Shown here: in pieces, positions 24,401 through 34,897 of the stretch
Layout of the letters: the number at the start of each line of letters is the position of its first letter
Position numbering within the stretch: the first letter of the stretch is position 1
Assembly (NCBI RefSeq): GCF_901000735.1
Contig: NC_081547.1
Coordinates: 10,523,156-10,587,155, forward strand
From: Corylus avellana
Taxonomy: Eukaryota > Streptophyta > Magnoliopsida > Fagales > Betulaceae
Direction of reading: 5' to 3'
DNA: 64,000 nucleotides
The notes under the pieces: generated by a model
What the model saw: the letters and a program-made list of their open reading frames with translations, nothing else
Database searches by the model: none
Told to the model about the DNA's origin: nothing
Made by a program: the position numbers and the translations under genes

Positions 24401-24729
24401 AAAACAGATTAGGGGCGAACATACACAAATATCTTTCTGCCAATCGCACACTCTTTATCGTAGAAATCTCAAATATAATGTTTGGTGGCATGCTATTCTT
24501 ATTCATTGCTACAGAAAAAATAGAAAAAACATAATAAAGTGTATTTTTAAGAAACAAATCTATACTAACGAATAAAAATGCAAAATAGTGCCAAATTAAT
24601 TTATATGAAAAAATGTAAACAAATTGTTGGGTTATCGTACCCATATTGGGTTTTTTCTCAAATCTTGGTAGGGTTGAGCTCTTGATGACATCTTTATCGT
24701 GATATTCATGATTGCTTTGTATTTCTTCT

Positions 24730-25622
24730 TGAAAAATCTAAAAACGACTCCAAACGACACCTATTCAAATGTCTAGGTGATTCATAAATATTAAGCGGAA
24801 TAAGATCTAACCTAACAATCAATAATCAACCAAATACAGATATGTAATGAAAATCAAGAACACAGATATTTGGTTACAAAGAGGAAACCATTTAGAGAAC
24901 TCTCTAAATGTAAAACCTCTCCGGAGCAGCCAAACCCAGGAAATCAATCCACTATAAGAAGAATAAGGAATACAAGAAGAATTACAAAACCTTTGCAATT
25001 TACTCTTCCTTGTACACGACCAGCGACCCACTTGACTTCTACCGCAGTAGCCCTTTCCAGAACATCTGGCACAATTCTTCTATAAGATTTCCTTTCACCG
25101 GAACTCCGATTGGCTTCACGTATTTAATCCCTTCTCAAATAAGCTAGAACAATATCTCTCTCTAAGCTCTCTGATTTTGCTCTCCAAAATACGTACATAT
25201 AAATGTAGCAAAATCGCGTTTAAATAGAAAATAAAACAAAATAAAGCAGCCATGTCCGGACAGGGCTAATCTGGGGTCCGGACATGGCTAGGGTTACATA
25301 TGCGTAACCTAGCGATGTCCGGACCTCCAACACTTGTGTCCGGACATCTCATAAAGATCAAGGCTTTCTGGAAATGGGGTCCAAACCCAGCTTCTAGCGG
25401 TCCGAACCTCTTCATCAAAATGCAGTTTCTGAAAATCAGGTCCGGACCCAGCTTCTGGCGGTCCGGACAGGCTCTTCAACAGGTATTTTCTGGAAAATGG
25501 GTCCGGACCTGACTTCTGGGGGTCCAGACATGGCCTTCTAGAGTCTGTTTCTGAACACTTTGAGATGCTTCATTTTCACCAACTTTACATGCAAACCGAA
25601 TGAGCCAAAACATAACCCAACA
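24730..25622. mobile_element. Solo LTR (893 bp) inside an array unit
   Basis: The insert starts TGAAAAATC and ends AACCCAACA (TG..CA) and is flanked on both sides by CTTCT (24725-24729 and 25623-25627). Comparison with uninterrupted units (TTTCTACTTATATCATG) confirms the insertion point. TG..CA ends with a 5-bp target duplication and no internal retroviral-like coding sequence are diagnostic of a solo LTR left by recombination between two LTRs. Which strand is sense was not determined. The LTR contains the GTCCGGAC minisatellite described separately. Confidence 0.85.
25254..25529. repeat. ~61-bp minisatellite with paired GTCCGGAC palindromes
   Basis: GTCCGGAC occurs perfectly at 25254, 25276, 25317, 25338, 25440, 25461 and 25501, and with one or two changes at 25379, 25400 and 25522. 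The spacings alternate 22, 41, 21, 41, 21, 40, 21, 40, 21 bp. This gives five tandem ~61-bp units, each with two self-complementary octamers 21 bp apart. Units near the right end also share CAGCTTCTGGCG and TTTCTGGAAAATGG phrases. Confidence 0.85.
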
Positions 25623-27060
25623 CTTCTTATGTCATGAATTAAGATCTTATTGAGAAGATCTAAGCAAGAACAAATTTTCAATTAAACTTACATTTATGTC
25701 ATTGTTGACAGATTTCTACTTTCATATGTTCCAACTTTACCACAGATTTGCATTCGACTTTATTGAGAATATCAATCATTTGGGAATCATCTATTGTGCA
25801 TTGGTGAAGACTTCCTGAAACAATGTTGCTTATATCCTAAATCATTAAAAATTTATTCAAAATTGTACCACAATAGTAGTTTTGTCCTATAATACAAAAT
25901 TGAACAAATTGAGTTGCAATATCATTTTACCTTCTATTAAAAATTTTACGGGGTCCAAATTTAGGTGTACGAATACAAATACCCGAGGAATAATAGCTCA
26001 AAATGATTTCATTGCAAGTAGATGATATCATTTTAGCTTACCATATTTTTTACGGGTGTCAAAATTAAGTCGTTGAATGTATAGACCAGGAGCATAATCT
26101 CTGATAACCAACAAAAGTAAAAACATAAACAATAATTATACATATGCAAAAGGTAACACATTTTCTTAAGTTTCTACATTTTGAAAAAATTTTCTTTTAA
26201 GTTATTCATCTAACCCGTAATGTTACAACATGATGTCCAAATTGTATTGCGCCCACATAAAAATAGAGATGCTGAGGATTTAACCAAATCTTCAATTCGT
26301 CTGATGAACACAATTCAAACAAATCATTTGGCTCTAAGTGCAAGAAACAAAAATGTTATCTACAACTAATTTTTATAATGTCAAAAACGATCTACAACTC
26401 CAATATTTAGTATTTTTAAGAAAGCAACTACCACTATATCTTATTAGTTTTATATAGCTTGATTTCATCATTAAATTGCAAGTACATGCGAAGAGTCCGT
26501 TAAATAAATTAAACACCAATGTTAGAGAAGGGCTAAAAACTTCAATAGTAGGAAATTGATTTCAAAAATAATTTTTAAATTTACTAGGACTAGAAGATGT
26601 TTCAAGTGGTCGATGATATCTATCAATATATGCATCATATCATCTTCAAGAAGAGAATGAGTTATATTGTTGTTGGTATGAGATATTGACACGGAATCAA
26701 GACAAAATTAGGAATTCAAATAAATTTTTTACTCTTTCACTAATTTAAAAGAAAAAGAAAAACAGATTAGGGGCAAACATACACAAATATCTTTCTACCA
26801 ATCGCACCCCTTTCGTCATAGAAATCTCAAATGTAATGTCTCGTGGCATGCTATTCTTATTATTGCTACGGAAAAAATAGAAAAAAAAACATAATAAATT
26901 GTTTTTTTAAGAAACAAATCTATACTAATGAATAAAAATGCAAAATAGTATCAAATTAATTTATATGAAAAAAGGTAAACAAATTGTTGAGTTATCGTAC
27001 CCATATTGGATTAATTGATACATTTTAAAAAAATAATAATAAAAAAAAATAAAATTGAGC

Positions 27061-27310
27061 CCTTATTATAGACCGTCAATTTTGCTAGAACAATTCTTTT
27101 CAATTTTCCAATCGTTGTTTCTCAATGAAAATTTATAATACAGTTCTTTTCTTTCTTTTATTTTCTTTTCTTTTTTCGCTAGAACATTTATTTTTAAGTA
27201 AACGTTTAGATGTTAGCCTTTTAGTGAGACAATTAAAATATTGGAGTTTTATTTGTAATGCATTGAATTGTCTTAATGAAGAAAATAAGAGGTTTTCAAA
27301 TTCTCTCTTT
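27061..27310. repeat. Inverted copy of the CACGTG-block/spacer sequence left of LINE A
   Basis: The reverse complement contains GAGAATTTGAAAACC, CTTCATTAAGACAATTCAATGCATTACAAATAAAACT, TTTTAATTGTCTCACTAAAAGGC and CATTGAGAAACAACGATTGG. These match 8925-9190 in reverse orientation. The matching plus-orientation repeats resume right after LINE A at 32041. Confidence 0.65.
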
Positions 27311-27522
27311 CTCAAACTTGTAACCAAGTATGAGGATCTATCCTTAATCGATGGTCCTTCAAGTTCAATGGAATACAGGGAGGTATATTGCGAGATGGCG
27401 ACCACTGCTTTGATACTACGTTGAGTTTTCTCTCTAGCGAAAATTAGAGGAGAAGGAGTTGTGTTTCCAGGATTATTAACTTGTGAAAGGGATTTGTTTT
27501 TGCTCAAACTGCTTTTGGTAAG

Positions 27523-29077
27523 GTGGACGATTTGGCTAATTTGTGGGAGAATTTCTCCTTTACCGAGGATGAAGATCTAGAGCTTCCAATCCAGAAAGTC
27601 GAATTGCAAGCCCAAGTCACGAGGGGTAGGGCATGTGTTTTGGGAAAATTGTTTTCGGATTGAATGGTGAGTTGTGAGACTTTCCAATCCACTCTCATGT
27701 CGTGGTGGAAACTTGCAGGAAAACTTTCTTTTAAGGTTCTCGGGGAGAATTTGTTCTTGATCAATTTTACGGAACCAAGGGACAAGGAGTATGTTTTGAT
27801 GGGGAGGCCTTAAGTTTTTGAAGGATGCCTGTTCTTGGTAGAGGATTTTGATGGTTTTAAGTCACCATCACAATTGCATTCTGGGTGCGAACGATAAATT
27901 TACCCTTGGCATGTATGAGTTTGGAGATCGGTCAGAAAATTGGGGCTTCGGTTGGAGAGGTGGAAACTATGGATACGGATGCTGAGGGGATGGGATGGGA
28001 GAAATATCTTCGTGTAAAAATTCTTTTGGACCTGAAAAAACCCTGCCAAGGGGTAGGAAAATCAATATTGAGGGAATGGCTACTTGGATTATGTTTCAGT
28101 ATGAACGACTTCCAAAATTCTGTTTCTAATGTGGGGTAATTTGCCATGGTAAAACAGGGTGTCCAAGAAGGAGTGGGCTTCAACAACAAGATATCAACTA
28201 GTATGGTCCCTGGCTCAGAGCAGCTTCTCCTACTAGAAAACCAGAGAAGATTTTTAACAGGTTTCAAACCCACAAGGAACCAAACTATTCTCATCCAGAA
28301 AAGAGGTTTAATCATCGATGGGATAGGTGGAGCAATTCTTCCAATGACCTGCGGAGGGATAAAGGTAGTTCAGGCGACGGTGGGAGGGGAACTGGTGAAT
28401 CTCCGATAGCGGGAAACTCACGTGCTTAGCATGGTAAGTTTGGAAAGTACGGATTTCACGGAGATATTATAGGAGGATATAGTGTGCATGGTTATAGAAA
28501 GAAACAGAAGGTAACGGAAGTATATTCAAAAAAAGATCTTGGGGAGTCAACTAATGAAGCATCTACTGAAGAGAGTGATTTTCGGGATTCATACAAGGAA
28601 GGAAATCATCATGGTGCACTGGAGAATTCTCGCCCAGCTGTCATGCTGTATGGGGCGAGACTGGCGAATGATCATCTAGTTCTCACACTGCATGCATCGG
28701 GATTGGGCCACGTCACAGCTTATCAAGCTAAGGATGCCATGGGCCAGGGGGAGCTAAATATGAGCCCGGGTAGTTATATGGGTCCGTTAATTTCGGATGT
28801 GGAAAGGTCCATGCAAGGAAAAGGCTTTGGTTCTAAAGGAGAAGGGGGTATCGATAAAAGAAGCCCAGAGAAAGTAGTTGGAATCGATAAGAAAAGAAGT
28901 CGGGGAGAAATTGTTGCTCAGTTTGAAACTTCTATACATTTGGAGGGGCCACGGAGAATAAGTTGTCAAATTGATGCACTCCCAGTTACAAAGGGACGGA
29001 AGCTGTGTAATGCGACAGACAAAAACAATGGTTCAGGGATGGCGGAGGTTGTGGTCCAGCCCCGCCGACCGCAATGA
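27523..29077 (+). pseudogene. LINE A ORF1 (DUF4283 / zinc-knuckle protein), broken
   Basis: By alignment to LINE B the expected start codon is GTG (27523), so the original ATG seems lost. The N-terminal part reads LANLWENFSFTEDEDLELP, followed by a DUF4283-like region (LMGRP, FEGCLFLVEDFDGF) in which stops interrupt the frame at about 27661 and 27811. A later frame reads KIGASVGEVETMDTDAEGMG and ends at 28139. After a further shift a CCHC knuckle appears as FCF*CG..CHGKTGC near 28120-28165. The C-terminal linker is a clean 197-residue frame (28484-29077), which ends overlapping the ORF2 start by ATGA. Plant L1 ORF1 proteins bind the element's RNA; this one cannot be translated as a whole. Confidence 0.75.
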
Positions 29078-32005
29078 GGATAATTAGTTGGAACTGCCGA
29101 GGGCTTGGGAACCCTTGAACAGTTAGAGAGCTTTGCCGCTTGGTGAAGCAAAAGAAGCCTATTTTGGTTTTCTTAATGGAAACCAAATTATGGAAGGAAA
29201 AAATGGAGGGTATACGCTGTAAACTCGGGTTCTCGAGCATGTTTGTTGTTGATAGTGTGGGGAGAAGTGGAGGTTTGGCTCTATTTTGGGGAGAGGAAAC
29301 TTGTGTTACTATCCAGAATTTTAGTCAACGCCACATCAATGGCGCAATTAAAATTTCAGAGAATGATACGCCATGGAAATTTACCGGCTTCTATAGCCAT
29401 CCCGAAGTTGCAAAAAGAGATGAAGCATGGGCTTTACTCCACTATCTTGCCCATTTGGCCCCCAGCCCATGGATTTGTATTGGTGATTTTAATGAAATTG
29501 TGGAAAGCTCAGAAAAATGGGGTGGGGCGGGACGTGCAAATAGCCAAATGTTAGCTTTTCGACGAGTTCTGGAAAATTGTGAACTTTCGGATCTTGGGTT
29601 CCGAGGTCCGAAGTTTACTTGGAGCAATTGTAGAGATGAGGAGGAATTTACTAAGGAACGTTTAGATCGGGGAGTGGCCAATTCCGAATGGAGAGGGCTA
29701 TTTTCGGATATGAAAGTGGTAGTAGAAGCTACTACCTGCTCTAATCATACCCCTTTAATACTTTACCTGGTGGGAGCCGGTGTGCACGGGCGGGGGCATA
29801 GAAGCTTTAGATACGAGACCAAGTGGCGGTGTGATGATGGCTATGAGGAAATTATGTCGGGCCAATGCCTCAATGCTAGTAAGACTTCTATCTTTTTTAG
29901 CAAGAATACTTCCATGGAAGATAAGGGTGAAATTTTGGAGGTTTCAGGTCTCCCCTCGACTCAACGGTATGACAGTTATTTGGGACTCCCAGCTCTAATA
30001 GGAAAATCTTGAATGGCAGCTTTTAAGGGAATCACTGACCGAGTATGGAAGAAACTCCAGGACTGGAAGCTGAAATTTTTATCTCAGGCTAGCAAGAAAA
30101 TTCTTCTTAAGGTTGTAATTCAGGCGATTCCTACCTACTACATGAGTGTTTTTCTTCTCCCACGTGCTCTTTGTGTGGAGATAAATTCACAAATGCGTAA
30201 GTTTTGGTGGAGACATAAAGAAAATAAATCCCGGGTGAGTTGGATGAGTTGGGAGCGTATGGGTTTGTCAAAAGAGTTCGAAGGGATGGGGTTTCGTGAT
30301 TTTACTAGTTTTAATAAGGCTCTTTTGGCAAAACAAAGTTCGAGGCTTTGGCACCAACCGGACAGTCTAATTGCTCGGATTATGAGGGCGAAATATTACC
30401 CAGAGTGCTTTATATTGGAGGCAAGTGTGGGTAGGCGACCCTCTTTTGCATGGAGGAGTATTCATGGCTCGTGTGATCTTCTTCGAGAAGGATGATATGG
30501 AGGGTGGGTAATGGTTGCAAAGTTCAGATTTGGAAAGATAGGTGGATTCCCAACCTATCTACTTTCAAAATTATTTCCCCACCAACCCTACTAGACCTAG
30601 AGACAACGGTTAGCTCCCTTGTTGATGTACACTTGAAGTGGTGGAATATCACTCTTTTGGCCTCTTTACTTACAGAAGAGGAGGTACAAAAGATTAAGGA
30701 AATTCCTTTAAGTTGCACCAATCAAGAGGACTCTCTTATTTGGAGGGGCACTAAGAATGGGGTTTTTTCAGTGAAGAGTGCATATCACATGCAAAAGGAG
30801 TTGGTAAATCGAACGAAGGCAACTTGTTCAACAACAACGAGGAGTAGTACTTTTTGGAGACGATTATAGGCTTTACCGGTGCCTAACATGGAGAAAAATT
30901 TTCTATGGCAGGCCTGCCAAAATATTCTCCCGACCCGGGAAAATTTATACAAACGAAAGGTTATTTTGGATCCCTTTTGCCCGGTTTGTGGTTTGGAGGT
31001 GGAGACAGGTTTCCATATTTTATGGCAGTGCCCATCGGCTATGGATCTATGGGCTATGGGTCACGCAAAATTCCATAAGTGCTCGTTCTCTGGACATGAT
31101 TTTCTGCAGCTGCTGGAGTATTTGTTTGACAGGTGTGGCCAGGAGGAAATACAACAATTTTCTAGTATGTCTTGGTGTCTTTGGCTGCGAAGAAACAACC
31201 TGATTCATGAAGGCACCTTTAGACACCCGAAGATGATAGTTGCTCAGACAAAACAAGTCATTGTGGATTTCAGCTTGGCTCATGAGCGTGATGAGGCAGC
31301 TATGATTACCCGTGTAGCACAGAACACGATCAGCTGGCAAGCTCAGGTGATGAGGTGGGCCAAAGCAAATTGTGATGTGGCTTTCGCGAGACAACATGGT
31401 CGTATGGGGCTTGGGGTGGTTATATGGGACTCTCAGGGGAATATGTAGGCAGCAAGATGTGTGGTTCAAGATGGTTGCTTGGCTCTGGCAGCAGCGAAGG
31501 CGATGGCGATTCTCTTGGCCATACGATTATGTCATGAATTAAATCTTTCCCAGGTGCACTTTGAAGGGGATGCAAAATCTGTGATAGATTTCGTAAACTC
31601 GGTGGAGACGGACAACAGCTGGATGGGGCATATCATTGAGGATATCAAATTGGAATTTCGGGCTTTTCAACAGTGGCAGCTTATGTTTACTATGAGGGTA
31701 GGAAATCAGGTGGTTCACTTACTTGCAAAATATGCAGTGGAACATGACCATGAATTTTGTTGGATAGATATACCTCATGATTGTATTCGTGATGCTGGAT
31801 GGGGCATATCATTAAGGATATCAAATTGGAACTTCGGGCTTTTCAACAGTGGCAACTTATGTTTACTATGAGGGAAGGAAATCAGGTGGTTCACTTACTT
31901 GCAAAATATGCGGTGGAACATGACCATGAATTTTGTTGGATAGATATACCTCATGATTGTATTCGTGATGCTTTGTTACTTGAGCAATTTGCTCTAGTTA
32001 CTTGA
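29074..32005 (+). pseudogene. LINE A ORF2 with internal RT deletion
   Basis: ORF2 starts ATG at 29074 (RIISWNCRGLGNP), with a stop at codon 15. The apurinic endonuclease domain is otherwise open to about 29845: FLMETKLW carries the catalytic Glu, WICIGDFNEI the active-site Asp/Asn, and SNHTPL stands where SDHxPL is expected. The frame then jumps directly into SGQCLNASKTSIFFSKNTS, which normally lies after the YADD/FADD motif. Hence the RT fingers and palm, including both catalytic aspartate motifs, are gone although the frame is kept. Thumb/connection sequences follow (30013-30870, with stops at 30010 and 30493), then zf-RVT (CPVCGLEVETGFHILWQC) and RNase H with a stop at 31446. The RNase H end is duplicated (31620-31971). 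Not functional. Confidence 0.8.
31620..31971. repeat. 176-bp tandem duplication in the LINE A RNase H region
   Basis: 31620-31795 and 31796-31971 both start TGGATGGGGCATATCATT and end ATTGTATTCGTGATGC, with only a few substitutions. The unit length is not a multiple of three, so the duplication shifts the frame. Confidence 0.9.
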
Positions 32006-32040
32006 ATTATAATGAGAAGTCATTTTTTATCAAAAAAAAA

Positions 32041-33100
32041 AAAGAGAAATAGAGAATTTGAAAATCTTTTGTTTTCTTTATTTAGACAATTCAATGCATT
32101 ACAAATAAAACTATGATGTTTTAATTGTCTCACTAAAAGACTAACATATAAAATGCCACGTGTCGCAATTCTAGGCAAGAGAATTTATGAATTTTTTGTT
32201 TTCTTCATTAAGACAATTAAATATATTACAAATAAAACCTATATGTTTTAATTGTCTCACATTGAGATATAAACATAAAGCAAGAGAAGATGAAAAGAAA
32301 ATTAGATAAAGAGAGAGAAGCTAGCCAAATCCGATCCTTCTCTCACTGGCAGATGCTTCATGTGACAAGAGAAGCTAACCAAATAGCCCATGTCTTAGCA
32401 AGGGTTTCAAAACAATGCATGGAAAATGTGTGGTTCACTGGCTCACTAGATTGTATTAAGGACCTTCTTGTCTTCGAGCAAGGTGTACCTGTTATTTTGA
32501 GCTAATTAATGAAGCTATTATAATTCTTTCAAAAAAAAAAAAAAAAAAAGAGAAAGAGAGAATTTGAAAACCTTTTATTTTATTCATTTAGACAATTCAA
32601 TGCATTACAAATAAAACTCCTATGTTTTAATTGTCTCACGAAAAGGCTAACATCTAAAACGACACGTGTCGCAATTCTAAGTACTTTCTAATAGGACCGG
32701 TTGAGGACACGTGTCGCAATCCTAAGCACTCTTTAAGCCAAAACTCGGTTACATCTAAAACGCCACGTGTTGCAATTCTAGGTGCTTTCTAATAAGACCG
32801 GTTGAGAACGTGTGTCGCAATTCTACGCACTCTCAAAGCCAAAACTCGGCTTTTATATATATAATATATGAAAGAAAATTAGATAAAGAGAGAGAAAGAG
32901 AGAATTTGAAAACCTTTTGTTTTCTTCATTTAGACAATTCAAATAAAACCCCTAGGCTTTAATTGTCTCACTAAAAGGCTAACATCTAAAACGCCACGTG
33001 TCGCAATTCTAGGTACTTTCTAATAGGACCGTTTGAGGACACGTGTCACAATTCTACGCACTCTCTAAGCCAAAACTCAGATTTTATATATACTAGCTTA
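32041..33100. repeat. CACGTG-containing repeat block right of LINE A
   Basis: At least three segments carry GAGAATTTGAAAA, TTAGACAATTCAATGCATTAC, TTTTAATTGTCTCAC and CCACGTGTCGCAATTCTA. The latter motif and its variants lie near 32157, 32662, 32706, 32763, 32808, 32994 and 33039. The last two segments end CTAAGCCAAAACTCGGCTTTTATATATA or similar. A small LINE stub is inserted at 32321-32549. Confidence 0.75.
32321..32549 (+). mobile_element. Very short 5'-truncated LINE 3' end
   Basis: Contains the last part of an RNase H domain (FSHWQMLHVTREANQIAHVL, then VWFTGSLDCIKDLL) and a poly(A) run at 32531-32549. The A/G-rich flanks (GAGAGAGAAG before, AGAGAAAGAGAG after) join to the uninterrupted GAGAGAGAAAGAGAGAATTTG seen in other copies of the host repeat, so this is a clean ~230-bp insertion. 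Confidence 0.8.
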
Positions 33101-33337
33101 GAACATTTGATTTTAAAACTTAAAACACATCTCCATTGTATTTTTTATTATAGTTCAAAAAAGTTGTGTAAAAAAAGGGAAACATATTCATCTCCACCGT
33201 TTTAATTATGTTTTTTAAAAAATAGACGGTTTTCTCTCTAGGTCTCAAAAACCCTAGAGGAGAAGAAAAAGGTTCTTCAGGCTTTTCATAGGCGGTGGAG
33301 GTTTTGAGTGTTTCTGGCAGGAAGGAATAGTAGAAAG

Positions 33338-34654
33338 ATGGCAGAAGATATGACCAACATGTGGAAGAACTTCTCGTTGACGGAAGAAGATGATGTGGAT
33401 GTGGAAGTGCAAAGGGAAGTTTTTGAAGAAACAGTGACAAAGAGCCAAACACCTGCTGTGAACAAACTACAAGCTGACAGATATGTTAGTAAGGAGATCA
33501 TCAGATCGGCTATGATACGCCTGTGGTAGCCAACGGGTTATATGTCGTTCAAAGTTTTGGGAACTAATGTTTTCTTAATTGAATTGGAGCTAGCTGGGAC
33601 AAGATAAGAATCATGGAGGGATGGCCTTGGTTGTTTGAAGGGAATGTTTTTTCGGTGGAGGAATTCGATGGGAGAACGCTACCATCAAAGATCGTTTTTG
33701 AGAAGATATCCTTCTGGGTACGCATGTTTAACTTACCGTACGCATGTATGTGTCAAAAGGTAGGTTGTCAAATAGGAGCAACAATGGGGATAATGGAGGA
33801 AGTGGAAACGAATGAAGAGGGATTTGGGTGGGGCGAGTATCTCCGAGTTCACATCAAATTGGATTTATCTAAGCCAATTCCAAGGGGACAAAAGTTGAAA
33901 ATCCAAGGAGAGACCATCTGGGTGAATTTCCAGTATGAAAGGCTACCGAGATTTTGTTTTCTATGTGGTCTGATACAACATGGTGATAGGGGGTGTGAGA
34001 AACGACAGGGTCCAAACAATCAGGGGTCTACTCCTCAGTTTGGGCCATGGCTTCGAGTTCCCTCGCCAACCAGGTGGAGGACCATGCCGCAGAGGAGTGC
34101 CATGCCTCTGTATGAACATGTCAGTAGCAGAGGGGGGAGTGCAACACAGGGGGGCCACACCTGTCAACCAGCCAACAGAATGAGCAACCTCTGACATCCG
34201 GTACTGGAGGATAATGTTTTTTTGAATCAAGGATAGCCATGCGAATGGAGCCGATTAGGGAAAGCTCAAAATTCATGGACTTGCCAACAACGCGAAATTT
34301 GACAGCGGATTCTATGGGATTGCAGAAGGTATGGAAAACACAATCATGGGCGGGATATCGGGGGAGAATATGGAAACAGATACAGGAATGGCTATCAAAG
34401 AAAAAGCTCTGCTCCAAGAACCTAGGTCTACGGAGAATATTATATCGAATATGTATAAGGAAAGTGAGTTGGCAGCTATGGGAGAAAAGAGTAGTATGGG
34501 AAAAGAGAATCTTGTTTTGACTCACGTTCTATCCCCGACATGGGCTGGGCTGAATAAGCATGGAGGCCCATACAAGGGCTCAGGAAATGTGGAAATATCG
34601 GTTGAGAAGAGGAGTACGCAGGAAGTAAGGGGCCCAAGTACAACTCCAAGATAG
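33338..34654 (+). pseudogene. LINE B ORF1 (DUF4283 / CCHC zinc knuckle), broken
   Basis: Starts ATG at 33338 (MAEDMTNMWKNFSLTEEDD) and meets a stop at about 33527. It resumes in another frame as MEGWPWLFEGNVFSVEEFDG, the conserved core of DUF4283, then YLRVHIKLDLSKPIPRG and a complete CCHC knuckle CFLCGLIQHGDRGC near 33952-33995. Another stop follows at 34192. A frame at 34331-34654 carries the probable C-terminal linker. In plant L1 elements this protein packages element RNA; here at least two breaks prevent it. Confidence 0.75.
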
Positions 34655-34897
34655 ACGTGGAAGACGAGGGCGAGGGTGGGTCAAGTTTTTCAGGCTGTGG
34701 AGATTACGAACCAGAATGGAAAATGAAACAATGGGGAGAGGGGGGGAGTCTGTTCACCGGGGAAAAAAGAAAAAACAAACTCATGAGGTTCCTTCGGAAG
34801 ATGGGGTGTTAGATAGGGGAAAAATAGGCGGTCAGCTAAAGATTAACATGGTGGGATCGGGACTAGCGAGGGCTGATGTACAGCCCTGCCAACCGTC

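Larger units (their letters stand above)
15449..27010. repeat. Complex tandem array of ~1.46/1.66-kb units with minus-strand exon-like segments
   Basis: Seven units begin near TGTCACAGTTGACA or its equivalent: about 15440, 16889, 18356, 19821, 21486, 23140 and 25696 (the last truncated at 27010). Spacing is ~1450, 1467, 1465, 1665, 1654 and, after removing a solo LTR, ~1658 bp. The 1.66-kb units carry an extra ~200-bp segment (e.g. 20570-20790). On the minus strand each unit has exon-like pieces. One follows a TTTGTAG-type acceptor, reads RHYAPGLYIRRLNFDSRK and ends at a GTAAGC donor present in every unit. A second, similar piece reads NYYSPDICIRTLKFGPRK. Others read NDLFEPCSSDELMIWSNHQH (acceptor TTTCTTGCAG in unit 1) and ISHANNNTTHSLLEDDMMHI. 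Several units carry stops or damaged splice sites. I do not recognise the family. Plus-strand 99-109-residue frames in every unit are probably incidental. Confidence 0.75.
27311..32040 (+). mobile_element. LINE A: L1-type element, RT core deleted
   Basis: A degenerate plant L1 element with two overlapping reading regions and a poly(A) run at about 32029-32040. In order it has the ORF1 nucleic-acid-binding region, an endonuclease domain, the C-terminal RT thumb/connection, zf-RVT and RNase H. The fingers-palm of the reverse transcriptase is missing, so this is a deletion derivative that could move only in trans. Both flanks are members of the CACGTG repeat family, in opposite orientations. Confidence 0.85.

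Noticed and set aside
24387..24644. Degenerate F-box (minus strand, MPPNIIFEIS) in the array
   Set aside because: Only about eight residues resemble an F-box; the conserved LP..L..R....VCK..W positions are absent.
15449..27010. CRISPR-like or satellite array
   Set aside because: Units are ~1.5 kb with splice-site-like structure, in plant nuclear DNA; neither CRISPR nor a short centromeric satellite fits.
32700..33100. Helitron 3' end (TATATATACTAG after a short AGCC/GGCT hairpin)
   Set aside because: The CTRR end occurs in only one copy and no Helitron 5' end or Rep/helicase was found; left as unclassified repeat.
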